A stretch of 64,000 nt of DNA, taken from positions 1 through 64,000 of the forward strand of contig JAEWAQ010000041.1 in the NCBI GenBank assembly GCA_023391635.1, in the 5' to 3' direction. Positions within the stretch are counted from its first letter, which is position 1; each line of letters begins with the position of its first letter. Source of the stretch: Bacillota bacterium. Its GTDB lineage: Bacteria > Bacillota > Bacilli > Paenibacillales > Paenibacillaceae. Positions 7,917 to 16,671 of this stretch are shown one piece after another. The notes under the pieces were generated by a model. It searched no databases and had not been told where the DNA came from. It saw only the letters and a program-made list of their open reading frames with translations. A program made the translations under genes and the position numbers.

Positions 7917-9566
7917 CTAATAGGGGTCGGCTTCCTTGCTGTTCTTCACGGCATCCTTCGCCGCAACGTTTGCAGCCAGCGATCCTTGCCCGAACTTCGA
8001 GCTGCCCGCCTCCCGGCCTGGAACCCGGTGCTCCGGCTTCATCTGTCCGATCTCCTTCGCGACCTTCCCGATCCCCTCCTTCACCCGGCGACCGAAGTCT
8101 TCATCGGCCTGCGTGAAGTGCCCGATCATCGCCTCCTGGATCCGCTCATCGCATACCGCGAGCGCTTCGGATAGGTTGCGAATCAATTCGTCGCGCTCCC
8201 AATCCTCGAATTGCCGGTACGACTCCCCCGCTTGGCCATAGTTGTTCGGGCGATCGATCGACGCGCTCATCACCGCCGCGTCGTATGCGGGTTGGTGCGG
8301 CATGCGGCCTTCCTTGCTTGCTTCCCGATAGCCGCCGAGCGTGGACGGCTCATAATTGATATGCGGATTGTCGCCGGACTCCTGCGGAGTGCGAATATCC
8401 ATCTGGCCGCGATGCTGGTTCGTGCGGACCGGCACTTTCGGCGCGTTCACAGACAGCTTCAAATAGTTGGCTCCCACGCGATAGCGCTGCGTATCGGAGT
8501 AGGAGAAGGTGCGGCCCTGCAGCATCTTGTCGTCCGAGAAGTCCATGCCGTCGACGAGCACTCCGGTACCGAAGGCGGCTTGCTCGATCTCCGCATGGAA
8601 GTCTACCGGGTTGCGATCCAGGACCATGCGACCCACGTGCAGCCACGGGAACTGATCCTCCGGCCACAGCTTCGTATCGTCGAGCGGATCGAAATCGAGC
8701 TCCGGATGGTAACCGTCCTCCATGATTTGCACGAAGAGTTCCCACTCCGGGTATTCTCCGCGTTCGATCGCTTCATACAGATCCTGCGTCGCATGACCGA
8801 CGTTTCTCGCCTGAACCTCGCTTGCTTCCTCTTGCGTCAAGTTGCGGATTCCTTGTTTCGGCTCCCAATGATACTTCACCAACACGGCTTCGCCTTTGTC
8901 ATTCACCCACTTGTAGGTGTTGACGCCGGAGCCCTGCATGTGACGATAGGTAGCGGGAATCCCCCATGGGGAGAATAACAACGTGATCATATGCGTAGCT
9001 TCCGGCGAGCGGGAGACGAAGTCGAACATCCGCTGCGGATTAGGCACGTTCGAAGCCGGATCGGCTTTAAACGCGTGGATCATATCAGGGAACTTCATAG
9101 CATCGCGAATGAAGAAGATTTTCAGGTTGTTGCCCACCAGGTCCCAATTGCCGTCTTCGGTGTACATTTTCACCGCAAAACCGCGCGGGTCTCTTGCCGT
9201 TTCCGGCGAGTCCTTGGCCCCCGCCACAGTGGAGAAACGGACCATTAAAGGCGTTCTCTTCCCGGCTCCCGAAAATACTTTGGCACGCGTATACTTCTCC
9301 ACCGGTTCGTCGCCGACTTTGCCGTACGTTTCGAAGTAACCGAACGCCCCGGCTCCCCGCGCATGGACGACACGCTCCGGCACCTCTTCCCGATCGAAAT
9401 GGGAAATCTTCTCGATGAAATGGTAATTTTCGAGCGTAGCCGGACCGCGATTGCCGACCGTTCGGATGTTCTGGTTGTCCAACACCGGATGACCTTGCCG
9501 CGTCGTCAGCGTTTCGCGTCCTTCATCTTGCCTACCGGCGCCGCTCGTTTCATCATGTTCTACCAC
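7917..9566 (-). CDS. katA: Monofunctional haem catalase
   Basis: Decomposes hydrogen peroxide to water and oxygen in the cytoplasm. The start is set at GTG 9566 (549 residues), eight bases after GGAGGAGG; the TTG at 9584 would place the ribosome site inside the gene. Conserved features: the distal haem His in RVVHARGAGAFGYFE (about residue 68), FSTVAGAKDSPETARDPRGF, the active-site Asn in DLVGNNLKIFFIRDA, and the proximal haem region SYSDTQRYRVGANY carrying the Tyr ligand. The length fits small-to-medium subunit clade catalases plus a short C-terminal extension. It is followed by its own terminator. No PerR-like box (TTATAATnATTATAA) is seen upstream. Confidence 0.93.
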   Translation of the reverse strand: MVEHDETSGAGRQDEGRETLTTRQGHPVLDNQNIRTVGNRGPATLENYHFIEKISHFDREEVPERVVHARGAGAFGYFETYGKVGDEPVEKYTRAKVFSGAGKRTPLMVRFSTVAGAKDSPETARDPRGFAVKMYTEDGNWDLVGNNLKIFFIRDAMKFPDMIHAFKADPASNVPNPQRMFDFVSRSPEATHMITLLFSPWGIPATYRHMQGSGVNTYKWVNDKGEAVLVKYHWEPKQGIRNLTQEEASEVQARNVGHATQDLYEAIERGEYPEWELFVQIMEDGYHPELDFDPLDDTKLWPEDQFPWLHVGRMVLDRNPVDFHAEIEQAAFGTGVLVDGMDFSDDKMLQGRTFSYSDTQRYRVGANYLKLSVNAPKVPVRTNQHRGQMDIRTPQESGDNPHINYEPSTLGGYREASKEGRMPHQPAYDAAVMSASIDRPNNYGQAGESYRQFEDWERDELIRNLSEALAVCDERIQEAMIGHFTQADEDFGRRVKEGIGKVAKEIGQMKPEHRVPGREAGSSKFGQGSLAANVAAKDAVKNSKEADPY

Positions 9567-9633
9567 AATCCATTCCTCCTCCAAACAAGTTACTTTAACA
9601 TCCCCTCTCGCTTGGAAATTTATTCAAGCTAAG

Positions 9634-9680
9634 TAAAAACGACTTTGTCGCCTCCTTCGGGACAGAGAATGTCGTTTTTA
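9634..9680 (-). terminator. Hairpin with T-tracts upstream of catalase
   Basis: TAAAAACGAC at 9634 pairs with GTCGTTTTTA ending 9680, with an inner partial stem. The A and T flanks make it usable on both strands. It is either a second terminator behind the symporter gene or part of the catalase leader. Confidence 0.55.
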
Positions 9681-9732
9681 TCGGAGACGATTCTGAAAAG
9701 GATAGCGCATTGTATACTTCTGAACCGTCGAA

Positions 9733-9762
9733 AAGAGCCCCGCCATCCATGGCGAGGCTCTT
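9733..9762 (-). terminator. Terminator of the symporter gene
   Basis: AAGAGCCCCGCCAT pairs with ATGGCGAGGCTCTT (one bulged pair), followed on the minus strand by TTTTC. It lies just past the stop at 9777. Confidence 0.85.
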
Positions 9763-9776
9763 CCTGTCTTCCGCAC

Positions 9777-11150
9777 TTACGCCGGGTTCAACTCCAGCTG
9801 TTCGTCGTCATCGCGGTTAAAGGCTTCCCGGTCGAATTCTCCTTCGGATTGGGCAACCAGCACCGAAGTGACCGTCGTACCGGTGGCGTTAACCGCGGTT
9901 CTTCCCATATCGATCAACGACTCCACGCCGGCCACGATGGCCATGCCTTCGATCGGCAAGTTCAAGGCGGTCAACACCACGGTCGTCGAGATCGTGGCCG
10001 GACCGGGCACGCCTGCTACGCCAATGGAGGAAATGATGCTGACAAGCACGAGGATAACGTAATCGGTAAAGCTCAGGTTAATGCTGAATACTTCGGCCGT
10101 GAACACGGCTACGATCGCCGGCCAGATGCCTCCGCTCCCATTGAAGTTCATGGAGGAGCCGAGCGGCGCCACGAAGCTGGCAATTCGCGGAGAAACATGG
10201 AGGCGCTTCGTGATCACCTCCAGATTAATCGGCAACGTCGCATAGCTGCTTCGGGTCGTAAACGCGACTACCAACATCGGATAGGCTTTGCGGAAGAACC
10301 GGAGCGGATTCACTTTCGCCACCAGCAGCAGCAATCCGCCGAAAATAAGCACGAAATGCACGATGAGTCCTACGTAAGAGGTCACGATGACGCTTCCGAG
10401 TTCCTGCAGTGTTTCCCAGCCGTAACGGGCGGTCATTGCACCGATCAGCCCGTATGCGCCGTATGGGGTCAGGCGAATGACGAACTTGACGACTTCGTGC
10501 ATGACTTGCGTCGCGGAGTGAATGAGGGTACGGACCGGCTGTACCGCTTCCGCATTTTTGGATGCGACTTTCAGAATCGCGACCGCCAGGAAAATCGCGA
10601 ATATAAGCACTGGCACCACTTTGCCTTCCGCCGCTTCGCTAATCGGATTGGACGGCACGAGGGAGAGAATGACCTGCGAGAACGTCGGCACCTCCCGCCC
10701 CTCGAATCCTTCCGGGGTCGCCTGTTGGATGCCCGAGCCCGGATTGATGAGCAGAGCGACGATCAGCCCGATAATGGAGGCAATCCCAGTCGTGCCGAGG
10801 AACCAGGCGATCGTCTTGACACCCATCTTGCGAAGCTGGCCCATGCCGGTGAGTGAGGCAATGCTGTTCAACACCAATACGAATACTAGCGGAATCACGA
10901 CCATGCGGATCAGACTGACATAGATGCTCCCGAAGGTGGCCACGCTTTGGAACTCGAACTCGAAGGACTGAAAAATAATCCCCGCTATGATGCCAAGTCC
11001 CATGCCGATCAGTACTCTTGTTCCGAAGCCGACCCTTTTGCGGGCCAAATAAATCAAAATGGCAAACACCGCGAGTGAGACAATAAAGCTGAACCAGTTC
11101 GTTTCGATAGCCGAAAGCAAATTGTTCTCAACGTTATCCACTTCGGTCAT
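9777..11150 (-). CDS. Dicarboxylate/amino acid:cation symporter (DAACS family)
   Basis: A 457-residue integral membrane protein with about eight membrane helices plus two re-entrant loops. It contains the family's RMVVIPLVFVLVLNSIASL, the hairpin-loop Ser-rich region (TTRSSYATLPINLEVI) and the substrate/cation motif around GSSMNFNGSGG, together with AGVESLIDMGRTAVNATG near the C-terminus. These proteins import dicarboxylates, glutamate/aspartate or cystine with Na+ or H+. The length and N-terminus resemble the TcyP/YhcL group more than GltP, but the substrate cannot be fixed from sequence. The last 20 residues are very acidic. It is monocistronic, bounded by terminators at 9733 and 11234. Confidence 0.9.
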   Translation of the reverse strand: MTEVDNVENNLLSAIETNWFSFIVSLAVFAILIYLARKRVGFGTRVLIGMGLGIIAGIIFQSFEFEFQSVATFGSIYVSLIRMVVIPLVFVLVLNSIASLTGMGQLRKMGVKTIAWFLGTTGIASIIGLIVALLINPGSGIQQATPEGFEGREVPTFSQVILSLVPSNPISEAAEGKVVPVLIFAIFLAVAILKVASKNAEAVQPVRTLIHSATQVMHEVVKFVIRLTPYGAYGLIGAMTARYGWETLQELGSVIVTSYVGLIVHFVLIFGGLLLLVAKVNPLRFFRKAYPMLVVAFTTRSSYATLPINLEVITKRLHVSPRIASFVAPLGSSMNFNGSGGIWPAIVAVFTAEVFSINLSFTDYVILVLVSIISSIGVAGVPGPATISTTVVLTALNLPIEGMAIVAGVESLIDMGRTAVNATGTTVTSVLVAQSEGEFDREAFNRDDDEQLELNPA

Positions 11151-11233
11151 CTCCCATATTCCATAGTATCCAACTATGATTACGCTTTAACAATAGAGGT
11201 AATGTCACAAAATTGTCAATATTTTAATCCAAC

Positions 11234-11276
11234 AAAAAAACGGCTTCTCCACCCTTCAGGATGGTGCCGTTTTTTT
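11234..11276 (-). terminator. Bidirectional-looking terminator after mqo
   Basis: AAAAAAACGGC at 11234-11244 pairs with GCCGTTTTTTT at 11266-11276. It lies about 40 bp past the mqo stop and upstream of the symporter gene. Confidence 0.85.
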
Positions 11277-11314
11277 AGAACTACAACTTTCTTTTACATG
11301 CCTTTCCTGCTCCG

Positions 11315-12835
11315 CTACGCGAACGCGTGAGTCTTCTCCTCCCGCGCTTCCGCGCTTTTAACGAGACCTAATATACGCGCCGACGAGGATTGAATCTCGC
11401 GGATCAACGCCGGGTTTGTCGTCAGCGACTCGCCGTAAGACGGGATCATCGTCTTGATCTTCGATCCCCATGCCTGCATGTGCTGCGGGAAGCAGCGGTT
11501 CATCACTTCCAGCATGACGGACACGGCGGTGGAAGCGCCGGGGGAGGCGCCGAGCAAGGCGGCGATCGATCCGTCGGCGGCGCTGATCACTTCCGTGCCG
11601 AATTGCAGCGTCCCCCTGCCTGCTGTCGTGTCCTTGATGATCTGCACGCGCTGGCCGGCCACGAGCAAGTCCCAATCCTCGCCGCGCGCGTTCGGGACGA
11701 ATTGCCGCAATTCCTCCATGCGCTTCTCTTTCGACAGCATCACTTGTTTGATCAAATAAGTAGTCAACGACATGTTCTTGGCGCCGGCAGCGAGCATCGT
11801 GATCAGGTTGTGCGGCTTGACGGAAGTCACCAAATCGAATAGGGAACCGAACTTCAGAAACTTGGGCGAGAAGCCGGCGAACGGTCCGAACAGCAGCGAT
11901 TCCTTGCCGCCGATCACCCTCGTGTCCAGATGCGGAACGGACATCGGCGGAGCGCCTACCGACGCTTTACCGTACACCTTGGCATGGTGCTGCGCGACGA
12001 CGTCCGAATTGTTGCACACCATGAACAGTCCGCTGACCGGGAACCCTCCGATGCCCTTGCCTTCGGGAATGCCGGACTTCTGCAGCAGATGCAGGCTTCC
12101 GCCTCCGCCGCCGATAAAGATGAATTTGGCGGTATGCCGTTCCACGGCGCCGGTGTCGACATTTCGCACCTTCAGTTCCCATAATCCGTCTCGCGTACGT
12201 GTAATATCATTGACTTGCTGTTTGAATCGGATGTCGACGTTCTTGCGTTTCAAATGATCGAACAGCATGCGCGTCAATGCGCCGAAATTGACGTCCGTGC
12301 CGGATTCGATCCTCGTCGCCGCGATCGGCTGGTTCACGGCCCGGTCCTTCATCATCAGCGGGATCCATTCCGCCAGCTTGGCCGGATCGTCGGTGAAGGC
12401 CATCCCTTCGAACAACGGATTGCCGCGGAGCGCTTCGTATCGTTTCCTCAGGAAGGTGACATCCTGCTCTCCTTGCACGAAGCTCATATGGGGCACCGGT
12501 ACGATGAAGTCGCGCGGGTTGCGAATCAGGTTCCTATCCACGAGATAGGACCAGAACTGCCTCGACAGCTGGAACTCCTCGTTCACCTTGACCGCCTTGC
12601 TGATATCTATGGAACCGTCCGGCTTCTCGACGGTGTAATTCAATTCGCACAAGGAAGAATGCCCCGTGCCCGCATTGTTCCATTCGTTAGAGCTTTCCTC
12701 CGCCGCGGCCGCGCGCCTCTCGAGCACCGTAATGCTCCAGTCCGGCGCCAACTCCTTCAGCAGCGAACCGAGCGTTGCGCTCATGATCCCGGCACCGATC
12801 AGAATGACATCCGTGCTCGTCTGTTTATTGCTCAT
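11315..12835 (-). CDS. mqo: Malate:quinone oxidoreductase
   Basis: A 506-residue FAD-dependent peripheral membrane enzyme that oxidises malate to oxaloacetate and passes electrons to quinone, an alternative to NAD malate dehydrogenase in the TCA cycle. The N-terminal FAD-binding motif is LIGAGIMSATLGSLLKEL, followed by the hallmark NEWNNAGTGHSSLCELNYT. Further family blocks are FIFIGGGGGSLHLLQKSGIP, GFPVSGLF, and LLGASPGASTAVSVMLEV near the C-terminus. Length is as expected. It stands alone, with a terminator at 11234. Confidence 0.96.
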   Translation of the reverse strand: MSNKQTSTDVILIGAGIMSATLGSLLKELAPDWSITVLERRAAAAEESSNEWNNAGTGHSSLCELNYTVEKPDGSIDISKAVKVNEEFQLSRQFWSYLVDRNLIRNPRDFIVPVPHMSFVQGEQDVTFLRKRYEALRGNPLFEGMAFTDDPAKLAEWIPLMMKDRAVNQPIAATRIESGTDVNFGALTRMLFDHLKRKNVDIRFKQQVNDITRTRDGLWELKVRNVDTGAVERHTAKFIFIGGGGGSLHLLQKSGIPEGKGIGGFPVSGLFMVCNNSDVVAQHHAKVYGKASVGAPPMSVPHLDTRVIGGKESLLFGPFAGFSPKFLKFGSLFDLVTSVKPHNLITMLAAGAKNMSLTTYLIKQVMLSKEKRMEELRQFVPNARGEDWDLLVAGQRVQIIKDTTAGRGTLQFGTEVISAADGSIAALLGASPGASTAVSVMLEVMNRCFPQHMQAWGSKIKTMIPSYGESLTTNPALIREIQSSSARILGLVKSAEAREEKTHAFA

Positions 12836-13245
12836 GATTACCGTCCCTCGTATCCATGATTTCTACTCTCCGTCTAGTGTATCACTTTTAATAGATAGAT
12901 TATAAGTTTTGTCGAATTTTTTATCGGATTTCAGTTGAATAAATTATACCAAGCTCCTATTATCATATCTGTTGACGAATGTCACAGCGAGAGTGAATAC
13001 GTTCAGCACAGAGCCAGTCATACTTCCGAGAAGGGATTCATCATTGCCTTCGCGGGTGTCCTGCTCATCCGTTCCGTCCTGCGGCAAGAGCTGGCGGGCA
13101 TGGATTCGCAAGGACTGATGGCGCTGTTCATGACGGTTGCCACGACAGGCAGAGCATCGCAAATAGCTTAGTACCAGGTATTAATATCTTGTGTTATAAT
13201 AGGGGGCATCTTCCCCGACAGACGGGGATTGGAGGTTCCACAGCT
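12836..13245. other. Intergenic region between mqo and fabI
   Basis: About 410 bp between divergent genes. It holds a FapR-like operator and the fabI promoter at its right end. An open frame at 12935-13171 (+, TTG start, no ribosome site) encodes a hydrophobic patch around FIIAFAGVLLIRSVL, but I recognise no family and do not call it a gene. Nothing else is evident. Confidence 0.5.
13168..13184 (+). promoter_or_regulatory. FapR-like operator upstream of fabI
   Basis: TTAGTACC-A-GGTATTAA is a 17-bp near-perfect palindrome matching the FapR consensus (TTAGTACC/GGTACTAA) with one deviation. It lies just upstream of a TATAAT -10 at 13195-13200. FapR represses fatty acid synthesis genes in Bacillus and is relieved by malonyl-CoA, so this fits control of fabI. 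Confidence 0.8.
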
Positions 13246-14025
13246 ATGAATGGACTGTTGCATGGCAAGAACATCGTCGTAACGGGAATCGCGAACGAAC
13301 GCAGCATCGCTTGGGGGATTACGAAATCTTTGCATCAAGCGGGGGCGCGTCTGATTTTCACCTATCGCAAAGAACGCTCGTATCACAAACTGATCCAATT
13401 GCTCGCGAATCACGGCATCGACCCGCTCCTGTGCGTAGCCTGCGACGTAACGGACGATGCGAGCATCGAGCGCGCCTTCCTCGAGATCGGGAACGCGACG
13501 CCGGTCATTCACGGGCTCGCTCACTCTGTTGCTTATGCGGACAAAGATGATTTGCACGGGGAATATATCGATACGACGCGTGAAGGCTATCGTCTTGCCC
13601 AAGACATCAGCAGCTTCTCGCTTGTGGCGATGGCCAAGGCGTGCAAAGGTCTGATGCCCGAAGGAGGCAGCATCGTCACGCAGTCTTATCTGGGCGCAGA
13701 GCGGGTTATTCGCAATTACAACGTCATGGGCGTCGCCAAAGCCGCGCTCGAGGCGAGCGTCAGATACTTGGCCGAAGACTTGGGCAAACACGGCATTCGC
13801 GTCAACGCGATTTCATCCGGCCCGATCCGCACACTGTCCGCCAAAGGCGGGGTGTCGGGATTTACAGATCTATATTCAGCCATCCAGACGAAAGCCCCGC
13901 TACGCAAGAACGTCGACCAGGATGAAGTCGGAGATGCCACCCTGTTCCTGCTGAGCCGTCTGTCCAGAGGCATTACCGGAGAAGTGATCCACGTAGATTC
14001 GGGATATCATATTGTCGGATTTTGA
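13246..14025 (+). CDS. fabI: Enoyl-[acyl-carrier-protein] reductase (NADH)
   Basis: Catalyses the last step of each fatty acid elongation cycle in the cytoplasm. The ATG at 13246 follows GGAGG and gives 259 residues, the family length. The nucleotide-binding start is NIVVTGIANERSIAWGI. The catalytic pattern Tyr148-X9-Tyr158-X6-Lys165 is complete in SYLGAERVIRNYNVMGVAK, which identifies FabI rather than a generic short-chain dehydrogenase. GEVIHVDSGYHI closes the protein. A FapR-like operator at 13168 and a TATAAT box at 13195 indicate control with the fatty acid regulon. No fab genes are adjacent. Confidence 0.96.
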   Translation: MNGLLHGKNIVVTGIANERSIAWGITKSLHQAGARLIFTYRKERSYHKLIQLLANHGIDPLLCVACDVTDDASIERAFLEIGNATPVIHGLAHSVAYADKDDLHGEYIDTTREGYRLAQDISSFSLVAMAKACKGLMPEGGSIVTQSYLGAERVIRNYNVMGVAKAALEASVRYLAEDLGKHGIRVNAISSGPIRTLSAKGGVSGFTDLYSAIQTKAPLRKNVDQDEVGDATLFLLSRLSRGITGEVIHVDSGYHIVGF

Positions 14026-14135
14026 ATTTCCGGCCTTGACGGAGGGCAGGCGCGGATTTTCGGGCATCGCAGGGCAGGCGAATTGCGGATCGAATATAAT
14101 GGTGCATCCTTTCAGCCGAACCGGGGTGACACGAT

Positions 14136-15581
14136 TTGCCGATCAAAAGCGGTGCGCAGTACATCCGTTCGATCGATCAGTTGCAGTCTTATATCGTCAT
14201 GGACGGCAAGCGATTATCCGGCCCTCTATCCGGACATGCCGCCTTCCGCGGCCTCCTGGCAACCCAGGCATCCCTCTACGATATGCAGGGGGAAGACCTG
14301 TACAAGGACAAGATGACTTATCCTTCCCCCGCCACGGGCGATCCTGTCGGTTTATCGTTCCTTCAGCCCACTTCGAAGAGCGACTTGAGACGGCGCAGCC
14401 GCATGATGTCGATGTGGGCTGAGCGTCATTACGGGATGCTCGGACGTTCGCCGGATTACATGAATGTCGCCTTGACGGCGTATGCTTCGGCCGCAGGCGT
14501 ACTTCGCCAAGCGAATCCCGAATACGCGGACAATTTGGAAAATTACTACGTGTATTGCCGCGAGCGGGATATTACGTTGTCCCATGCGTTCGTGCAGCCG
14601 GCCGGCAGCAGGCAGTCCGCAATCATGGATCCGTTCGAAACATCCACTGCCGCCAAAGCGCTCGCACACGACCAAGACGGCATGATCGTCAGCGGCGCCT
14701 TCTTGATGGCCACGCAAGCCGCCACATCCGAGGAAATATTGGTGTTCCCTCCACCTGTGTCTTACTTCAAGGAAGACAGCCCTTACGCTTTCGCCTTTGC
14801 CATTCCCGTGAATACCCCCGGCTTGACGCTTGTTTGCCGCGAAAGTTACGCGCTCGGCGATTCGTCCTTCGATTACCCGTTATCTTCGCGGTTCGAAGAG
14901 ATGGACGCCTTGGTCATCTGCGATCAGGTTCGGGTGCCGAGAGACCGCATCTTTCTGTACGGGGATGCCTATACCGCAAACGAATGGACCCGCGAAAGCC
15001 AATTCCACGCACAAGTCAGTCACCAGACGCTGTGCCGCTATATCGCCAAGACGGAATTGTTCCTTGGAACCGCGGAGAAGCTCGCCAAGCTGACGGATGC
15101 GGATACCGATACGATTGACGAGCAGTTGGCCGAGGTCATCGTGGCATTGGAAATTCTCAAAGCATTGAAGCTGCAGGCAGAAGAGAAAGCGAAGAAGAAT
15201 AAATGGGGCGTCATGGTGCCGGACCGGAACACGATGCTTGTCGCGAACGTCTATTTCCCGAAGATCTACCCGCGAATGATGACCGTGATCCAAAGGTTGG
15301 CAAGCAGCAGAATGGTCATGATTCCGACCGAGAAGGACTTCCAGGGCGACGCGGCTGCACATTTGAGAACATATTTGCAAATATCGGAGACGGAGGCGCA
15401 AGACGTCATTGCGATTAACCGGCTTGCTTGGGAGCTTGGCGCAAGCTCCTTCGCAGGCCGGCAAGCGCAATACGAACGGCTATTCTTCGGAGGGCCGCAA
15501 GCCGTTAACACCCGGCTGTGCCGGCATGCCGCAAGCCGGGAAAAGTCGCTGCAGACGGTCGACCGGTTGTTAAAGCTGTAA
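14136..15581 (+). CDS. 4-hydroxyphenylacetate 3-monooxygenase-type flavoprotein (HpaB family)
   Basis: A 481-residue member of the HpaB/PvcC two-component flavin monooxygenase family, related in fold to acyl-CoA dehydrogenases. These enzymes hydroxylate phenolic substrates using reduced FAD supplied by a separate reductase. Family landmarks are DPVGLSFLQPTSKSDLRRRS near the N-terminus, YVYCRERDITLSHAFVQP, a middle domain with DGMIVSGAFLMATQAATSEEI, and WTRESQFHAQVSHQTLCRY. It starts at TTG 14136 after GGGGTG. No HpaC-like flavin reductase or aromatic degradation genes lie nearby, so the substrate is unknown. Only 26 bp separate it from the convergent TerC-like gene. Confidence 0.88.
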   Translation: MPIKSGAQYIRSIDQLQSYIVMDGKRLSGPLSGHAAFRGLLATQASLYDMQGEDLYKDKMTYPSPATGDPVGLSFLQPTSKSDLRRRSRMMSMWAERHYGMLGRSPDYMNVALTAYASAAGVLRQANPEYADNLENYYVYCRERDITLSHAFVQPAGSRQSAIMDPFETSTAAKALAHDQDGMIVSGAFLMATQAATSEEILVFPPPVSYFKEDSPYAFAFAIPVNTPGLTLVCRESYALGDSSFDYPLSSRFEEMDALVICDQVRVPRDRIFLYGDAYTANEWTRESQFHAQVSHQTLCRYIAKTELFLGTAEKLAKLTDADTDTIDEQLAEVIVALEILKALKLQAEEKAKKNKWGVMVPDRNTMLVANVYFPKIYPRMMTVIQRLASSRMVMIPTEKDFQGDAAAHLRTYLQISETEAQDVIAINRLAWELGASSFAGRQAQYERLFFGGPQAVNTRLCRHAASREKSLQTVDRLLKL

Positions 15582-15607
15582 TGCCGGAACGGCGCCGATC
15601 GCCCGGT

Positions 15608-16384
15608 TCAGGAGGGCTGATCCGCCTTGGATCGTCTGTTACTGGGAGCAAACCAACCGAGCAAGGCAATCGCGATCAATACCGCGTAGAAAACCAGCGT
15701 CCAGCCCGTGCTATGGGGAAAATGAGAATCCAGCACCGCAATGTCCTCATGAGCGAGCGTAATGACGGCAAGCTTGACCCCGACCCAAGCGACGATCGCA
15801 TAGGCCGTCGTCTCCAGCGCGGGCCGCTTGCCCAGCAGTTGCACGAACCAGGTCGCGGCATATTTGATCAAGACCAGTCCGGCGATGCCGCCCAGCAGCA
15901 CGACAAGGAATTTGCCCCCGTCCATCCCGCCGAATTCGCCCAGCGGCGAATCAGGCAGCCCCAGCGCGAGCGCTACCGCAGCAAGAATGGAATCGATGGC
16001 GAAGGCAAGGTCCGCTAACGCGATCTTGCCTACCGTAGGCCAGAAGCCTTTCCCTGCAGCTTCTTTCTGACCGGTCTGATGACCATTCCCGCCCTGCTTG
16101 CCCATCCGCGACTGAATGATGTGTTTCAAGCCAAGATATAGCAGGTAAGCCGCGCCGATCGCCTGCACCTGCCACACGTTCGCGATGAAAGAAATGGCGA
16201 AAAGCGCCGCAAAGCGAAATACGAATGCCATGATGATGCCGTAATTGATCGCTTTCTTCCTCTGATCGTCAGGCAGATGCTTCGCGATGACCGCCAGCAC
16301 GAGCGCGTTGTCAGCCGACAGCAACCCTTCCAACCCGATCAGGATGAGCAATGCCCACGCATACTCCAGCCAGATGGACTCCAA
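15608..16384 (-). CDS. TerC-family integral membrane protein (possible Mn2+ exporter)
   Basis: A 258-residue membrane protein with seven or more helices. The TerC signature acidic residues are present in LLSADNALVLAVIAKHLP and in LADLAFAIDSILAAVALAL. Bacillus homologues (YceF/YkoY group) are associated with manganese efflux and metalation of exported proteins; that role is knowledge of the family and not visible here. The start is TTG at 16384 with GAGAGGGG upstream. A His/Gly/Gln-rich cytoplasmic loop (GKQGGNGHQTGQK) splits the protein. A terminator hairpin lies only about 20 nt before the start, so expression probably depends on read-through. Confidence 0.88.
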   Translation of the reverse strand: MESIWLEYAWALLILIGLEGLLSADNALVLAVIAKHLPDDQRKKAINYGIIMAFVFRFAALFAISFIANVWQVQAIGAAYLLYLGLKHIIQSRMGKQGGNGHQTGQKEAAGKGFWPTVGKIALADLAFAIDSILAAVALALGLPDSPLGEFGGMDGGKFLVVLLGGIAGLVLIKYAATWFVQLLGKRPALETTAYAIVAWVGVKLAVITLAHEDIAVLDSHFPHSTGWTLVFYAVLIAIALLGWFAPSNRRSKADQPS

Positions 16385-16404
16385 ACTTGATTTCCCCTCT
16401 CTTA

Positions 16405-16440
16405 GCGCAAAAATAACCTCCCTATATTACGGGAGGCTGT
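16405..16440 (-). terminator. Attenuator-type terminator in the TerC-gene leader
   Basis: On the minus strand CCTCCC-GTAATATA-GGGAGG is followed by TTATTTTT. It is 21 bp upstream of the TTG start, too close for a promoter to fit in between, so any mRNA must traverse it. The leader does not show the GGGGAGUAG block of the yybP-ykoY Mn2+ riboswitch. Confidence 0.6.
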
Positions 16441-16625
16441 CTCATAAGGATTCACAATTGTTTCGATTCTTACGCGTCGATTGTTAGCGGTTCGGACAAG
16501 CCCGCCCCACAGCCGCCTCGATATAGGACCCGGTCACCACCTCCGTTGATATCCATGGCCTATACTTTTCAGCCGAGCTTCGTATTGACATTCAAATGCA
16601 GAGGTTATATATTATAAACTGATAT

Positions 16626-16640
16626 TGATAATCATTATCA
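16626..16640 (+). promoter_or_regulatory. Fur box of the siderophore uptake operon
   Basis: TGATAATCATTATCA is a perfect 7-1-7 inverted repeat identical to the Bacillus Fur consensus. It lies about 30-45 bp upstream of the binding-protein start, so the operon should be repressed by iron-loaded Fur. Confidence 0.93.
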
Positions 16641-16671
16641 AATAAATTACATGCCATGGATGGAGATGGGG

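Noticed and set aside
9645..10856. A 403-codon plus-strand frame antisense to the DAACS symporter
   Set aside because: Composition (Arg, His, Asp, Gly rich) and lack of any motif mark it as a shadow of the conserved transporter.
12935..13171. A 78-codon frame between mqo and fabI with a hydrophobic patch
   Set aside because: TTG start, no ribosome site, no recognisable family, and it runs into the fabI operator.
16405..16620. A yybP-ykoY manganese riboswitch upstream of the TerC-type gene
   Set aside because: The conserved GGGGAGUAG and matching 3' block could not be found; only the terminator is supported.
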